A DNA stretch of 64,000 nt from JAMXLO01 sp963776505 (GCA_963776505.1 CAVZNH010000063.1:34846-98845); one strand, 5' to 3'; positions 17,183-26,786 are shown, numbered from the stretch's first letter. Translations and numbers: made by a program. The notes: a model not told the origin generated them from the letters alone.

Positions 17183-17244
17183 CCATCCACGACTTTGTCT
17201 GATGCGGAAGTCGTGGATGGCCGGCACGGAGGCCGGCCATGACG
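17183..17244. repeat. REP-like palindromic element, copy 1
   Basis: Between otnK and otnC lies ccatccacgactttg paired with aagtcgtggatgg, followed by a second small hairpin ccggc/gccgg and catgacg. The same CATCCACG...CGTGGATG plus CATGACG arrangement recurs at 30831-30922 and as one arm at 20047-20083. It is an intergenic dispersed element of the kind common in Rhizobiales and Rhodospirillales genomes. Transcripts through it would fold strongly. Confidence 0.7.
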
Positions 17245-17291
17245 ATAGAACGCAGCGCAACAGGAGGTCGGGCAGTCGCCCGAGATCACAC

Positions 17292-17924
17292 ATGACCGAG
17301 GACAATACCCGCCAATTACTGGTTGAACTCGCCGAAAGCCTGTTTGCGCGCGGCTTCTCGGTCGGCAGCGCCGGCAATATCAGCGCACGGCTGCCCGACG
17401 GGTATCTGATCACGCCGACCAACTCGAGCCTTGGTCGGCTCGATCCAGCGCGGCTGTCGCGACTGGACTCCGACTTCCGGCATGTCGGCGGCGACAAGCC
17501 GTCGAAGGAGGTGTTCATGCACCGCGCCTTCTACCGCGCGCGTCAGGATGCCGGTGCGGTCGTGCATCTGCACTCCACGATGGCGACCGCGGTCGCCTGC
17601 CTGCCCGATGTCGATGTGGCCAATCCGATCCCGCCATTGACGCCGTATTTCGTCATGCGGGTCGGGCGCAGCATGCCGATCGTCGAGTACTACCGGCCAG
17701 GCGATGCGGCGATGGAACCGGCAATCAACGCGGCGGCAGGCGATGCACGGGCGGTGTTGCTGGCCAATCATGGTCCGGTGGTGTCGGGCAAGACGCTGAC
17801 CGATGCGGTCTATGCGGCGGAAGAGCTGGAAGAGGCGGCGAAGCTGTATTTGCTGCTGCGCGGCACGACGCCACGGCTGCTGAATGGGCAGCAGGTGGAC
17901 GATCTGCTGACGACGTTCGGATAA
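17292..17924 (+). CDS. otnC: Class II aldolase, 3-oxo-tetronate 4-phosphate decarboxylase OtnC
   Basis: A 210-residue class II aldolase/adducin-family protein. Zinc-binding histidines are in VVHLHSTMATAVA near residue 95 and LANHGPVV near 155. The substrate loop SVGSAGNISARLPDG is close to the N-terminus. ATG 17292 was chosen because it gives the normal family start; an upstream in-frame ATG at 17202 reads through the repeat. Paired with otnK, it should decarboxylate 3-oxo-tetronate 4-phosphate to a triose phosphate. A rho-independent terminator for the opposite gene follows. Confidence 0.88.
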   Translation: MTEDNTRQLLVELAESLFARGFSVGSAGNISARLPDGYLITPTNSSLGRLDPARLSRLDSDFRHVGGDKPSKEVFMHRAFYRARQDAGAVVHLHSTMATAVACLPDVDVANPIPPLTPYFVMRVGRSMPIVEYYRPGDAAMEPAINAAAGDARAVLLANHGPVVSGKTLTDAVYAAEELEEAAKLYLLLRGTTPRLLNGQQVDDLLTTFG

Positions 17925-17925
17925 G

Positions 17926-17949
17926 AAAAAGGGCGCCCGAAGGCGCCCC
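17926..17949 (-). terminator. Intrinsic terminator of the histone H1-like gene
   Basis: Read on the minus strand: GGGGCGCC-TTCG-GGCGCCC followed by TTTTTCTT. A 7-8 bp GC stem with a UUCG tetraloop and a T-run is a textbook rho-independent terminator, lying 45 bases past the stop of the minus-strand gene at 17995. It may also attenuate otnC transcripts arriving from the other side. Confidence 0.85.
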
Positions 17950-17994
17950 GTGATCCGTACCGGCTCCACGATGGGAGCCGGCCACGGCGTAATC

Positions 17995-18339
17995 TCAGTT
18001 CATCGGATCCGAGCCGCTCGATGGCATCGAGTTGGCTGCAGGAGCCGCAGCAGCAGCGGCTTTCTTGCGTCCGCCGCCCTTCTTTCTAGCCGCTGCCTTC
18101 TTGCGCCCGCCCTTCTTCGCAGCGGCCTTCTTCTTCGCTCCAGTCTTGCGGCCGACCTTCTTCGCGGCGGTCTTCTTGCGGCCTACGGCCTTCTTCTTCG
18201 GGGCGGCCTTGCGTCCGGCCTTCTTCGGCGCGGCCTTGCGTCCGCCCTTCTTCGCTGCGGCCTTCTTACGGCCGCCCGCCCGCATCGCCAGCGCCTGTGC
18301 GCGTGGCTGCTCGGTGGTCGGGGTTTCTTCGTTGCTCAC
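17995..18339 (-). CDS. Lysine/alanine-rich histone H1-like protein
   Basis: A 114-residue protein, from GTG 18339 with AAGGAG 9 bases upstream. After an acidic 20-residue leader it consists of repeats of the type GRKKAAAKK, GRKAAPKK and ARKKGGGRKK, then an Ala/Pro/Ser tail. This is the composition of bacterial histone H1-like DNA-binding proteins (AlgP/HctB-type tails), which condense DNA or modulate transcription. No folded domain is visible. Repeat number in such genes varies between strains by slippage. The exact role is inference. Confidence 0.75.
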   Translation of the reverse strand: MSNEETPTTEQPRAQALAMRAGGRKKAAAKKGGRKAAPKKAGRKAAPKKKAVGRKKTAAKKVGRKTGAKKKAAAKKGGRKKAAARKKGGGRKKAAAAAAPAANSMPSSGSDPMN

Positions 18340-18814
18340 CTGTAGGAACTCCTTCTGGTGTCGTTGGTTTCTGTCGCGCGGTTAGGCTGCGGCCGAGTTA
18401 GCGACCGGTTCCGCACCAGGCCTGCCGCAGTTTGCGAACCGTGCAGACAGACCAGCTTCATCGGGCCGGCGATCCTGCGTGGGATGAGAAGTGCCACGCG
18501 CGCCAATGCCGCACGTCACTGGAAGCTCGACGAACCAGCCGGCGCAGGTCTGCGCCATCGTCTTCGTCGCCACCGCGATCCTGCATCGGACATCGATGCT
18601 CGATCGGCTGTGCTTCACCTGGACGAGACTGCGGTCAATGGACCGTCCTTCTGTTGTCATGCGCATTGCGTCGGCTCGTTACGAATCGAATGCATACGCA
18701 CCGAATCCGCTATTCCTTGTCTCGCCCACCGCTGTCAACAAAAAGCAACCGTTTCGTCGCAAGTTCGATGAAAAAAGTGCGCTCGACGCGCAATACGATG
18801 CATCGATGTCACAC
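18340..18814. other. Gap without a recognisable gene
   Basis: About 475 bases between the histone-like gene and the terminator beyond prpC. Open frames on both strands (for example a minus-strand frame at 18382-18666) have no ribosome-binding site, family resemblance or plausible fold. The part next to 18339 should hold the promoter of the histone-like gene. No repeat seen. Confidence 0.4.
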
Positions 18815-18850
18815 AAAACCGCCGCGACAGCGATGTCGCGGCGGTTTACT
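18815..18850 (-). terminator. Strong bidirectional hairpin terminator downstream of prpC
   Basis: A perfect 14-bp stem, aaaccgccgcgaca and its complement, around the tetraloop gcga, flanked by A and T runs on both sides. It lies 19-50 bases beyond the stop of prpC on the minus strand and can terminate in either direction. Confidence 0.8.
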
Positions 18851-18868
18851 TGGACGAATGCGAATCGC

Positions 18869-20023
18869 TCAGCCGCGCTTGTCGATCGGCACAAACGGCA
18901 CGTTTTCGGGGCCGATGTAGTTCGCTGTCGGGCGGATCAGCTTGTTGTCGATGCGTTGTTCGATGACGTGCGCGCCCCAGCCGGAGGTGCGCGCGATCAC
19001 GAACAACGGCGTGAACATCGCGGTGGGCACACCGAGCATGTGGTACGAGATGGCGCTGAACCAGTCGAGATTGGCGAACATCTTCTTGGCGTCGGACATG
19101 GTCGCCTCGATCCGGTCGGCGACGTTGAACAGCTTCAGCGAGCCCGCGGCCTGCGACAGACGCCGCGCGACCTCCTTGATGACCTTGTTGCGTGGATCGG
19201 CGATCGTATAGACGGCGTGGCCAAAGCCGATGATGACCTCGCGGTTGGCGACACGCTTGCGGATGTCGGCCTCCGCCTCATCAGGCGTGGCGTAGCGGCT
19301 TTGGATGTCGAACGACACCTCATTGGCGCCGCCATGCTTGGGCCCGCGCAGCGCGCCGATGCCGGCGGTGATCGCCGAATACATGTCCGCCCCGGTGCCG
19401 GCGACCACGCGGCAGGTGAAGGTCGAGGCGTTGAACTCGTGCTCGGCATATAAAATCAAGGAGGTATGCATGGCGCGGACGAACATCTCGCTGGGCGGAC
19501 GGCCGTGCAGCAGGTGCAGGAAGTGGCCGCCGATGCTGTCGTCATCGGTCTCCACGTCGATCCGCTTGCCGTTGTGGGCGTAGTGGAACCAGTAGAGCAG
19601 CGCGGAGCCGAGACAGGCCATCAAGCGATCGGTGATGTCGCGTGCACCCGGCTGGTTCTGGTCCTCCTTCTCCGGCAGCGCGCAGCCGAGTGCGGAGACG
19701 GCGGTGCGCATCACGTCCATCGGATGCGAGGCGGGCGGCAAGGCCTCAAGCGCCTGCTTCAACGATGCGGGCAGGCCGCGCAGCGAACGCAGTTTCCCCT
19801 TGTAGGCAGCAAGTTCGGCGCGTGTGGGGAGCGCGCCGTGCACCAGGAGGTAGGCGATCTCCTCGAACTCGCAGGTCTCGGCGACGTCGAGGATGTCGTA
19901 ACCGCGGTAGTGCAGGTCATTGCCGGTGCGTCCGACCGTACACAGCGCCGTGTTGCCGGCGGTGACGCCGGACAGGCCGACGCCTCTCTTTGCGCGGTTG
20001 GGAAGGGTGGCGGTGTCGCTCAT
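18869..20023 (-). CDS. prpC: 2-methylcitrate synthase / citrate synthase II PrpC
   Basis: A 384-residue short (type II) citrate synthase. Conserved stretches are RGYDILDVAE near residue 40, the histidine in LYAEHEFNAST, GALRGPKHGGANE near 240 and GFGHAVYTIADPR near 285, with the catalytic aspartate region near TAMFTPLF. In E. coli-like pathways PrpC condenses propionyl-CoA with oxaloacetate. Synteny with prpD directly upstream on the same strand favours 2-methylcitrate synthase over housekeeping citrate synthase. ATG 20023 has GGAG 9 bases upstream. A strong terminator follows. Confidence 0.9.
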   Translation of the reverse strand: MSDTATLPNRAKRGVGLSGVTAGNTALCTVGRTGNDLHYRGYDILDVAETCEFEEIAYLLVHGALPTRAELAAYKGKLRSLRGLPASLKQALEALPPASHPMDVMRTAVSALGCALPEKEDQNQPGARDITDRLMACLGSALLYWFHYAHNGKRIDVETDDDSIGGHFLHLLHGRPPSEMFVRAMHTSLILYAEHEFNASTFTCRVVAGTGADMYSAITAGIGALRGPKHGGANEVSFDIQSRYATPDEAEADIRKRVANREVIIGFGHAVYTIADPRNKVIKEVARRLSQAAGSLKLFNVADRIEATMSDAKKMFANLDWFSAISYHMLGVPTAMFTPLFVIARTSGWGAHVIEQRIDNKLIRPTANYIGPENVPFVPIDKRG

Positions 20024-20046
20024 GGGTGGTTGCTCCAGCGTGAAGG

Positions 20047-20083
20047 AAAGACGTGGATGATCGGCACGAGACAGCCATGACGA
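20047..20083. repeat. REP-like element, partial copy
   Basis: The sequence aaagacgtggatgatcgg ending in gccatgacg in the prpD-prpC gap matches the right arm of the elements at 17183 and 30831, without an obvious left arm. It is probably a decayed copy. Confidence 0.5.
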
Positions 20084-20098
20084 TGGCGGCGGTCAGCT

Positions 20099-21598
20099 TC
20101 AGAATATCCCGGGCTTGCCGACAGCGAGCGCGCCGGCAGGCAGCGCGACGTTCAGCGTGTGCAGTTCGCCAGCCTTCAGCCGGGGCAGGTCTTGCGCGGC
20201 TTCCAGGAAGCGGTTCGCCTCGCGCGTCGAGATCACGCCATCTGTCAGCGTGGTGAACTTGCGGATGTAGTCGTCGCGTCCAAACGGCCTGGCGCCAAGC
20301 GGATGCGCGTTCGCCACCGCGAGCTCGTCCACGATACGGGTGCCATCCCGCATCAGCACCTCGACGCGTCCGCCGAACGCCTGCTCGGACGGATCGGTAG
20401 ACAGATACCGGCGTTCCCACTCGGGATCCTCGCGCGTCTCGACCTTGTGCCAGAGCCGCACTGTGTCGGCACGGCCGGCGCGGCGCGGTGTGTAGCTGTT
20501 CACGTGGTGCCAGCGCCCGTCCTGCAAGGCGACGGCGAAGATGTACATGATCGAGTGGTCGAGCGTCTCGCGGCTCGCCTTCGGATCCATCTTCTGCGGG
20601 TCATTGGCACCGGTGCCGATCACTGCGTGGGTGTGGTGGCTGGTGTGGATGATAATTTTCTCGATCTTCTCGAGGTCGGGGACCTGATCGCGCATCTTGA
20701 ACGCCAGATCGATCAGTGCCTGCGACTGGTATTCGGCGCTGTGCTCCTTGGTGAAGCTGTCGAGGATGGCGCGCTTCGGCTCGCCTGCGACGGGCAGCGG
20801 CACGCGATAGAGCGCGTTGGGTCCATCCAGCAGCCAGGCGATCACTGAATCCTCGCCTTCATAGATCGGGCTTGGCGCGCCTTCGCCGCGCATGACGCGA
20901 TCCACGGCCTCCACGGCGAGCTTGCCCGCATGCGCCGGTGCGTACGCCTTCCACGAGCTGATCTCGCCTTTGCGTGACTGACGCGTGGTGCAGCTTACAT
21001 GCACGGCCTGCTGCACGGCCTGGTAGATCACCTCCTGCTTCAGACCGAGCAGCGTGCCGATCCCGGCTGCCTGGCCGGGGCAGAGATGGGTGATGTGGTC
21101 GATCTTGTGCTTGTGCAGCGAAATGGCGCGGACGAGGTCGATGTGGATTTCGTAGCCGGTGGCAAGGCCGCGGATCAGGTCGCGACCGGATTTCCCCATG
21201 GTCTGCGCCACCGCGAGGATCGGCGGAATGTTGTCGCCGGGATGCGAATAGTCCTGCGCCAGGAAGGTGTCGTGCATGTCGAGTTCGCGCACCGCTGTGC
21301 CGTTCGCCCAGGCGGCCCATTCGGGACTGACGCGCTTGGCCGCCGGCGCGCCGAACACCGTGGCGGCATCCTTGCGGGGATGACCGAGCGCCATGTCGCG
21401 CGCGGTCACCACCGGATGGCGGTTGATCGCGCCGATGGCCACGGCGGCATTGTCGATGATGCGGTTGACGATCATGGCGACGACATCGCGCTCCACCGGC
21501 ACGCGGTCGGCGGCGACCGCAGCGATCTTCCAGGCGAGTTGATCCTCGCGTTTCAGGTTGTCCTTGGATGGGTGGACCTTCACGTCGTGCAGGATCAT
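20099..21598 (-). CDS. prpD: 2-methylcitrate dehydratase PrpD
   Basis: A 499-residue MmgE/PrpD family protein dehydrating 2-methylcitrate to 2-methyl-cis-aconitate in propionate catabolism. ATG 21598 is preceded by GGAGGA 5 bases upstream; a longer open frame to 21676 is not needed. Conserved segments include VRELDMHDTFLAQDYSHPGD near residue 110, HLCPGQAAGIGTLLGL near 170 and RKGEISSWKAYAPAHAGKLA near 210. prpC follows on the same strand 75 bp downstream. prpB (methylisocitrate lyase) is not in this window. The gene is divergent from the amidohydrolase gene. Confidence 0.92.
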   Translation of the reverse strand: MILHDVKVHPSKDNLKREDQLAWKIAAVAADRVPVERDVVAMIVNRIIDNAAVAIGAINRHPVVTARDMALGHPRKDAATVFGAPAAKRVSPEWAAWANGTAVRELDMHDTFLAQDYSHPGDNIPPILAVAQTMGKSGRDLIRGLATGYEIHIDLVRAISLHKHKIDHITHLCPGQAAGIGTLLGLKQEVIYQAVQQAVHVSCTTRQSRKGEISSWKAYAPAHAGKLAVEAVDRVMRGEGAPSPIYEGEDSVIAWLLDGPNALYRVPLPVAGEPKRAILDSFTKEHSAEYQSQALIDLAFKMRDQVPDLEKIEKIIIHTSHHTHAVIGTGANDPQKMDPKASRETLDHSIMYIFAVALQDGRWHHVNSYTPRRAGRADTVRLWHKVETREDPEWERRYLSTDPSEQAFGGRVEVLMRDGTRIVDELAVANAHPLGARPFGRDDYIRKFTTLTDGVISTREANRFLEAAQDLPRLKAGELHTLNVALPAGALAVGKPGIF

Positions 21599-21671
21599 GC
21601 GCTTCCTCCGCTGGTGTCCGTGTGCGATCCTTCGTAAGGTCAAGCGCACCGCATCGCAACTGAGTGCCAAG

Positions 21672-21690
21672 GACACTTATATATAGTGTC
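21672..21690. promoter_or_regulatory. Candidate operator between prpD and amidohydrolase
   Basis: The inverted repeat GACACT-tatatat-AGTGTC lies in the 87-bp divergent gap, overlapping the proposed GTG start of the amidohydrolase. It is the only AT-rich, perfectly dyad-symmetric 6-bp arm pair in the gap and looks like a repressor site, or a TATATA -10 box inside one. The regulator is unknown. Confidence 0.45.
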
Positions 21691-23048
21691 AGCTCCATTC
21701 GACCGGGTGATCGTCGGCGAGGTAGTCACCAGCGACACCATCATCGCGCGCGGCTACGTCGCTGTGCGCGGCGAAACGATCGCCGCGATCGGCGAGGGGA
21801 CGCCGCCGCCAGCGGGCGAGACCATCGACCATTCCGGCAAGCTGATCCTGCCAGGGCTGGTCGATGGCCACATGCACACTTCGTCGTCCACCGGTTGGCC
21901 TGGCATCGAGACCGCGACGAAGAGCGCGGCAGCGGGTGGCGTCACCACGTGCGTGGATATGCCATACGACGTGCCGCGACCGGTGACCGATGCGGCGATC
22001 CTGGCCGACAAGATCGGCTGGGTGGAGCGCACCGCGCATGTCGACATGGCGCTGTATGGCACCATCACCAAGACCGGCGGCGTCGGCGCAATTCCGGGTC
22101 TGGCGGCCGGAGGCATCTCGGCCTTCAAGCTGTCCACCTACGAGTATGACGCGGTGCGATTCCCGCGCATCGACCATCCGACGATGCTCGCCGCGTTCCG
22201 CGAGATCGCCAAGACCGGGCTGCCGGTGGCGATCCACAACGAGGATCAGGAGCTGGTGGAGATGCTGACCGCGCAGGCGCGCGCGGAGGGGCGCACCGAG
22301 CCGATCATGCATTGTCGCACGCGCCCGCCGCTGGCCGAGACGATGGCCGATCTCGAGATCTTCGAGATGGCGCTGGAAACCGGGGCGCATGTGCATATCG
22401 CGCATTCCTCGCTGTCGCGCGGGTTCGCGATCGCCGAGACGTTCCGCGGCATGGGTGCGCAGACCACCGGCGAGGCCTGCATCCAGTATCTCTGCATGAC
22501 CGAGGACGACATCGTGCGGCTGGGCGGCAAGGGGAAATGCAATCCGCCGTTCCGCACTGCCGAGGAGGTGGAGCGGATGTGGCAGTGCCTGACCGCGGGC
22601 AAGATCGCCTATGTCTCCACCGATCACGCGCCGTGGCCGATCGAACGGAAGACGCTGCCGGACATTTTTGCCAATGGTGCCGGGCTGACCGGAATGCAGA
22701 GTTTTGCGCCGCTGATGTTCTCGCTGCTCGAGGAGCGCGGGTTGTCGCCGACGCTGATGGCGACCTATTGCGCCGAGCGAAGCGCCAAGATGCACGGGCT
22801 GTGGCCGAGGAAGGGCGCGCTGCGGGTCGGCTCGGATGCGGATCTCTGCGTGTTGGAGCGGGGCGATTTCGTGTTCGACGAGGCTGCGATCCAGGATCGG
22901 CCGGAGATGCGCTGGTCGCCGTACCACGGACGGCCGCATGCGTGCGCGCGTCGCCGCGACGTATCTGCGCGGGGCGCTGATCTGGGATGGCGCGTCGGTG
23001 CTGGCCAAGCCGGGTATCGGGCGCTTCGTCCGGCGAGCGGCGCACTGA
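21686..23048 (+). CDS. Amidohydrolase of the dihydropyrimidinase/hydantoinase/allantoinase family (frameshifted)
   Basis: About 453 residues with the cyclic amidohydrolase metal centre: GLVDGHMHTSS (first His pair), FKLSTYEYD (region of the carboxylated lysine), AIHNEDQEL, HIAHSSLSRG and STDHAPWP (last Asp). The ring-opening substrate could be hydantoin, dihydropyrimidine or allantoin. One base near 22935 shifts the frame at WSPYHGRP; the true end is MRARVAATYLRGALIWDG through to 23048. Start GTG 21686 lies inside a palindrome, with AAGGA upstream. A racemase-like gene that could act on hydantoins lies further away at 30119. Confidence 0.85.
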
Positions 23049-23076
23049 ACACTCGTCGCGTCATGGCCTACGCGCC

Positions 23077-23490
23077 ATGAGCGAGCTGTTTCGCCCGCGC
23101 CGTCGGCCGGTGTTGCGCTTCGTGCTGGCATCCAGCGTCTGCGCGATCCTGGTGTTCGCAGCCGTCACCGTGATCTGGCTGCGCCTGCACGTTGTGCCGC
23201 CGGATTGCGAAGACCCCGAGACGCTCGCGCTGGTGCGCCAGAGTCTGACCGGGCGCTTCAAGGTGCCGGCGAGCGTGACGATCGAGAATATCCAGACACA
23301 CGCTGGCGGCTACGTTGCGTTCCGCTTCGCCTGCGAGGCCGATCTGCGCGGCATCGATCCCAACGAACTGCCGCCTGGCTCACCGGTGCCTGGCTCGGTG
23401 TACTATGTGAGCCGATTGACCGACGGCGGTCGGCGCCATGAAGTCACGGTCAGCATCCAACCTCTGCTGATCCTGGAAAAGGTGCAGTGA
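23077..23490 (+). CDS. Membrane-anchored protein of unknown function
   Basis: A 137-residue protein starting at ATG 23077. A basic N-terminus (FRPRRRPVLRF) precedes one hydrophobic helix (residues 13-35), then a soluble periplasmic domain of about 100 residues with two cysteines (PPDCEDPE and FRFACEAD) that could form a disulphide. No family is recognised. It follows the amidohydrolase by 28 bp and may share its transcript; cysK converges on it. Confidence 0.6.
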   Translation: MSELFRPRRRPVLRFVLASSVCAILVFAAVTVIWLRLHVVPPDCEDPETLALVRQSLTGRFKVPASVTIENIQTHAGGYVAFRFACEADLRGIDPNELPPGSPVPGSVYYVSRLTDGGRRHEVTVSIQPLLILEKVQ

Positions 23491-23500
23491 GATCGACGGA

Positions 23501-24507
23501 TTACGCGAGCCACTCCGGCACCGGCAGGTTCTTCGAGCGCAGGAACTCCGGATTGAACAGCTTCGACTGATAGCGCGAGCCGCCATCCGCCAGGATCGTC
23601 ACCACGGTGTGGCCCGGTCCGAGCTGCTTCGCCACCCGCACCGCCGCCGCGATGTTGATGCCGGACGAGGTGCCGACCGACAGCCCCTCGTGGATCAGCA
23701 CGTCGTAGATGTGCTGCCAGCGCCTCGCCGTCCGGGATGCGCTCCGCGTCATCGATCGGCGCGCCTTCCATGTTGGCGGTCACGCGCGAGTTGCCGATGC
23801 CCTCGGTGATCGAGCTGCCCTCGATCTTCAGGTCGTTGTTCTTCACCCAGCCGTACAGCCCGCTGCCCTCGCAATCCGCCAGCACGATGCGCACCTTCGG
23901 ATTGCGCTGCCTTCAGCGCCATGGCGACGCCGGCCAGCGTGCCGCCGGTGCCGCAGGCGCAGGTGAAGGCATCGACCTTGCCGTCGGTCTGCTCCCAGAT
24001 CTCCGGGCCGGTGTGGGTGCGGTGGCCTTCGCGGTTGGCCAGGTTGTCGAACTGGTTGGCCCACACCGCGCCGGTTTCCTCCGCCATGCGGCGCGAGACG
24101 TGCACGTAGTTGCCGGGATCGCGATACGGCTTCGCCGGCACCAGCCGCAGGTCGGCGCCGATCATGCGCAGGAAATCGATCTTCTCCTTGCTCTGCGTCT
24201 CCGGCATCACGATGACGCAGCGATAGCCGCGCGCATTGCCCACCAGCGTCAGGCCGATGCCGGTGTTGCCGGCGGTGCCTTCGACGATGGTGCCGCCCGG
24301 CTTCAGCGCGCCGCGCTTTTCGGCGTCGGCGATGATGTAGAGGCCGGCGCGATCCTTCACCGAGCCGCCCGGGTTCATGAACTCGGCCTTGCCGAGGATG
24401 GTGCAGCCGGTCGCCTCGGAGGCGCGGCGCAGCCGGATCAGCGGCGTCTGGCCGATCGACGCGGCCAGGTCCTCTTGCCAGCGCGTACCGTGGTAGAGTT
24501 GGGTCAT
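23501..24507 (-). CDS. cysK: Cysteine synthase A family, CysK (two frameshifts)
   Basis: PLP-dependent O-acetylserine sulfhydrylase family, about 335 residues. The PLP lysine is in NPGGSVKDRAG, the phosphate loop in EGTAGNTGIG, and the C-terminal SVGTSSGINIAAA and TILADGGSRYQSKLF are present. Breaks occur near 23905 (after MALKAAQ, resuming at VRIVLADCEGSGLYGW) and near 23725 (after DAERIPD, resuming at QHIYDVLIHEG). Both are single-base changes in G/C contexts. Start ATG 24507 is one of three closely spaced ATGs (24519, 24513). It is divergent from a rhodanese gene with only about 20-30 bp between starts, suggesting joint control of sulfur metabolism. Confidence 0.88.
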
Positions 24508-24537
24508 CGCCATCCTCATGCAGCGGGAGTTCCTGTC

Positions 24538-24949
24538 ATGGTCGAGAATGTGCCGCCCGGGCGGGTCTGGGAAGCCCTGCAGAATGACCCGAACGCGCAG
24601 CTCGTCGACGTGCGCACCGACGCGGAGTGGAATTTCGTCGGCGTGCCGGATCTGGTCGCCGCCGGCAAGCAGGCGGTGCTGGTCCCCTGGCAGGTGTATC
24701 CGACGATGCAGCGCAACGCCGCCTTCGCCGATCAACTGAAGGAGGCCGGGTTCACCGCCGGAGCACCACATCTACTTCATCTGTCGCAGCGGCCAGCGCA
24801 GCCACGCCGCGGCCCAGGCGGCGCAGGCGGCCGGCTTCCCGAATGCCTACAACGTCGCCGACGGGTTCGAGGGCGCAGTGGACGCCGAAGGCCACCGCGG
24901 CGTTGCCACTGGCTGGAAGGCGGAGGGATTGCCCTGGCGGCAACGCTGA
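24538..24949 (+). CDS. Rhodanese-like domain protein (frameshifted)
   Basis: A single rhodanese domain of about 136 residues. The N-terminal part has LVDVRTDAEWNFVGVPDL. An extra G near 24760 breaks the frame; the continuation in the other frame reads HHIYFICRSGQRSHAAAQAA, with the active-site cysteine in CRSGQRS, then NAYNVADGFEGAVDAEGHRG and GLPWRQR. Sulfurtransferase activity is likely because the catalytic loop is intact. It is divergent from cysK. Confidence 0.85.
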
Positions 24950-25009
24950 CGGTCCGGCGGCGCGCTCGCCAGATCATCCTACGGCCTGTGGTGCGTGACG
25001 GCCGCTTCG

Positions 25010-25143
25010 ATTCAACGCGGAGAAGCGAAGGCGAGGCCCACGGAGGGCACGGAGAAAGTAAGCAATGGCGCTTCGCGCGAAGCGCCATAGCTTACTTTCT
25101 CCGTGCCCTCCGTGGGCCTCGCCTTACCTTCTCCGTGTTGGAA
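25010..25143. repeat. Large palindrome: two 49-nt arms with one mismatch, no loop
   Basis: Bases 25028-25076 and 25077-25125 are reverse complements except for one position (25064). The arms begin aaggcgaggcccacggaggg and meet at cttcgc/gcgaag. Weaker complementarity extends outward to about 25010 and 25143. A diverged copy of the right half lies at 40874-40943. It could form a cruciform in DNA or a very long RNA hairpin, and may act as a transcription barrier between the rhodanese and aldehyde dehydrogenase genes. Confidence 0.85.
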
Positions 25144-25264
25144 AAAGGCTGCCACACGCGCCATTGACCCAGATCAATGCAGGCTCCCTTGCATTCCGCC
25201 AATGAACGGCTCGTCAGACCGCCGCGCAAACGATGGCGCCGCGAGAACGACCAAGGAGATGCCG

Positions 25265-26786
25265 ATGCTTGACCAGACCCAGGACATGACCACGCAGCGA
25301 AGCAAACTGCGTGCACGCTACGACAACTTCATCAACGGCAAATGGCAGGCGCCGGTGAAGGGACGCTACTTCGTCGATCCCAGTCCGATCGACGGCACCA
25401 AACTGTGCGAAGTGGCGCGCTCCGACGCCGCGGATGTCGAGCGGGCACTGGACGCCGCGCACGCCGCACGCGATGCCTGGGGCCGCACCGCGCCGGCCGA
25501 ACGGGCGCGCATGCTGAACAAGATCGCCGACCGGATCGAGGAGAATCTCGAACTGCTCGCCTACGCAGAGACGGTGGACAACGGCAAGCCGATCCGTGAG
25601 ACGCGCAATGCCGATGTTCCACTGGCGGCCGACCATTTCCGCTACTTCGCCGGGTGCATCCGTGCCGAAGAAGGCTCGCTGGCGGAACTCGACAACGACA
25701 CCGTCGCCTATCACTTCCGCGAACCGATGGGCGTGGTGGCGCAGATCATTCCCTGGAACTTTCCACTGTTGATGGCAGCATGGAAAATGGCGCCGGCGCT
25801 TGCCACCGGCAATTGCGTGGTGATCAAGCCCGCATCCGACACGCCGCTGAGCCTCGCGCTGCTGATGGACCTGATCGGCGACATCCTGCCACCTGGCGTG
25901 TTGAACGTGGTGAACGGTCACGGCTCCGAGGTCGGCGCGCCGCTCGCCTCCAGCCCGCGCATCGCCAAGGTAAGCTTCACCGGCGAGACCACGACCGGCC
26001 GGCAGATCATGCAGTACGCCGCCGATAACCTGATCCCCAGCACGATGGAGCTGGGCGGCAAGTCGCCGAACATCTTCATGGCCGACGTGATGGACGCCGA
26101 TGACGCGTTCTTCGACAAGGCGTTGGAGGGATTTGCACTGTTCGCCTTCAACAAGGGCGAGGTGTGCACCTGTCCGTCGCGCGCGCTGGTGCAGGAGTCG
26201 ATCTTCGATAAGTTCATGGAACGCGCCGTCGCACGCGTGGCGAACATCAGGATGGGGCACCCGCTCGATCCGGCCACCATGATGGGCGCGCAGGCCTCGC
26301 GCGGTCAGGTCGAGAAGATCCTGAACTACATCGAGGTGGGCAAGCAGGAGGGTGCGCGCCTCGCCACCGGAGGCGAGCAGGCGCATCTCGGCGGTGAACT
26401 GGAAAACGGCAACTACGTGAAGCCGACGGTGTTCGTCGGCCACAACAAGATGCGGATCTTCCAGGAGGAAATCTTCGGGCCCGTGCTTTCGGTCGACAAC
26501 GTTCAAGACAGTGGAGGATGCGATCGCGATCGGCAACGACACCATCTATGGCCTCGGCGCAGGCGTCTGGTCGCGCAATGGCACCGTGGCGTATCGCGTG
26601 GGGCGCGAGATCAAGGCGGGGCGCGTGTGGACCAACTGCTACCACATGTATCCGGCGCATGCGGCGTTCGGCGGCTACAAGCACTCAGGCTACGGCCGCG
26701 AGACACACAAGATGATCATGGACCACTACCAGCAGACCAAGAACCTGCTGGTCAGCTACAGCCCGAACGCGCTTGGCTTCTTCTGA
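25265..26786 (+). CDS. Aldehyde dehydrogenase, ExaC/AldA type (frameshifted)
   Basis: NAD-dependent aldehyde dehydrogenase of the 506-residue ExaC/acetaldehyde dehydrogenase group. Start ATG 25265 has AAGGAG 6 bases upstream. Landmarks are IIPWNFPLLMAAWKMAPAL near residue 160, FTGETTTGRQIM, the catalytic glutamate in MELGGKSPN and the nucleophile cysteine in KGEVCTCPSR. An extra base near 26502 breaks the frame between GPVLSVDN and FKTVEDAIAIG; the true C-terminus ends SYSPNALGFF. The following DUF779 gene is the usual partner of this group. It is induced during alcohol oxidation in other bacteria; here regulation is unseen. Confidence 0.92.

Noticed and set aside
18382..18666. Minus-strand frame of 94 codons in the gap before prpC
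   Set aside because: No ribosome-binding site and no recognisable fold or family.
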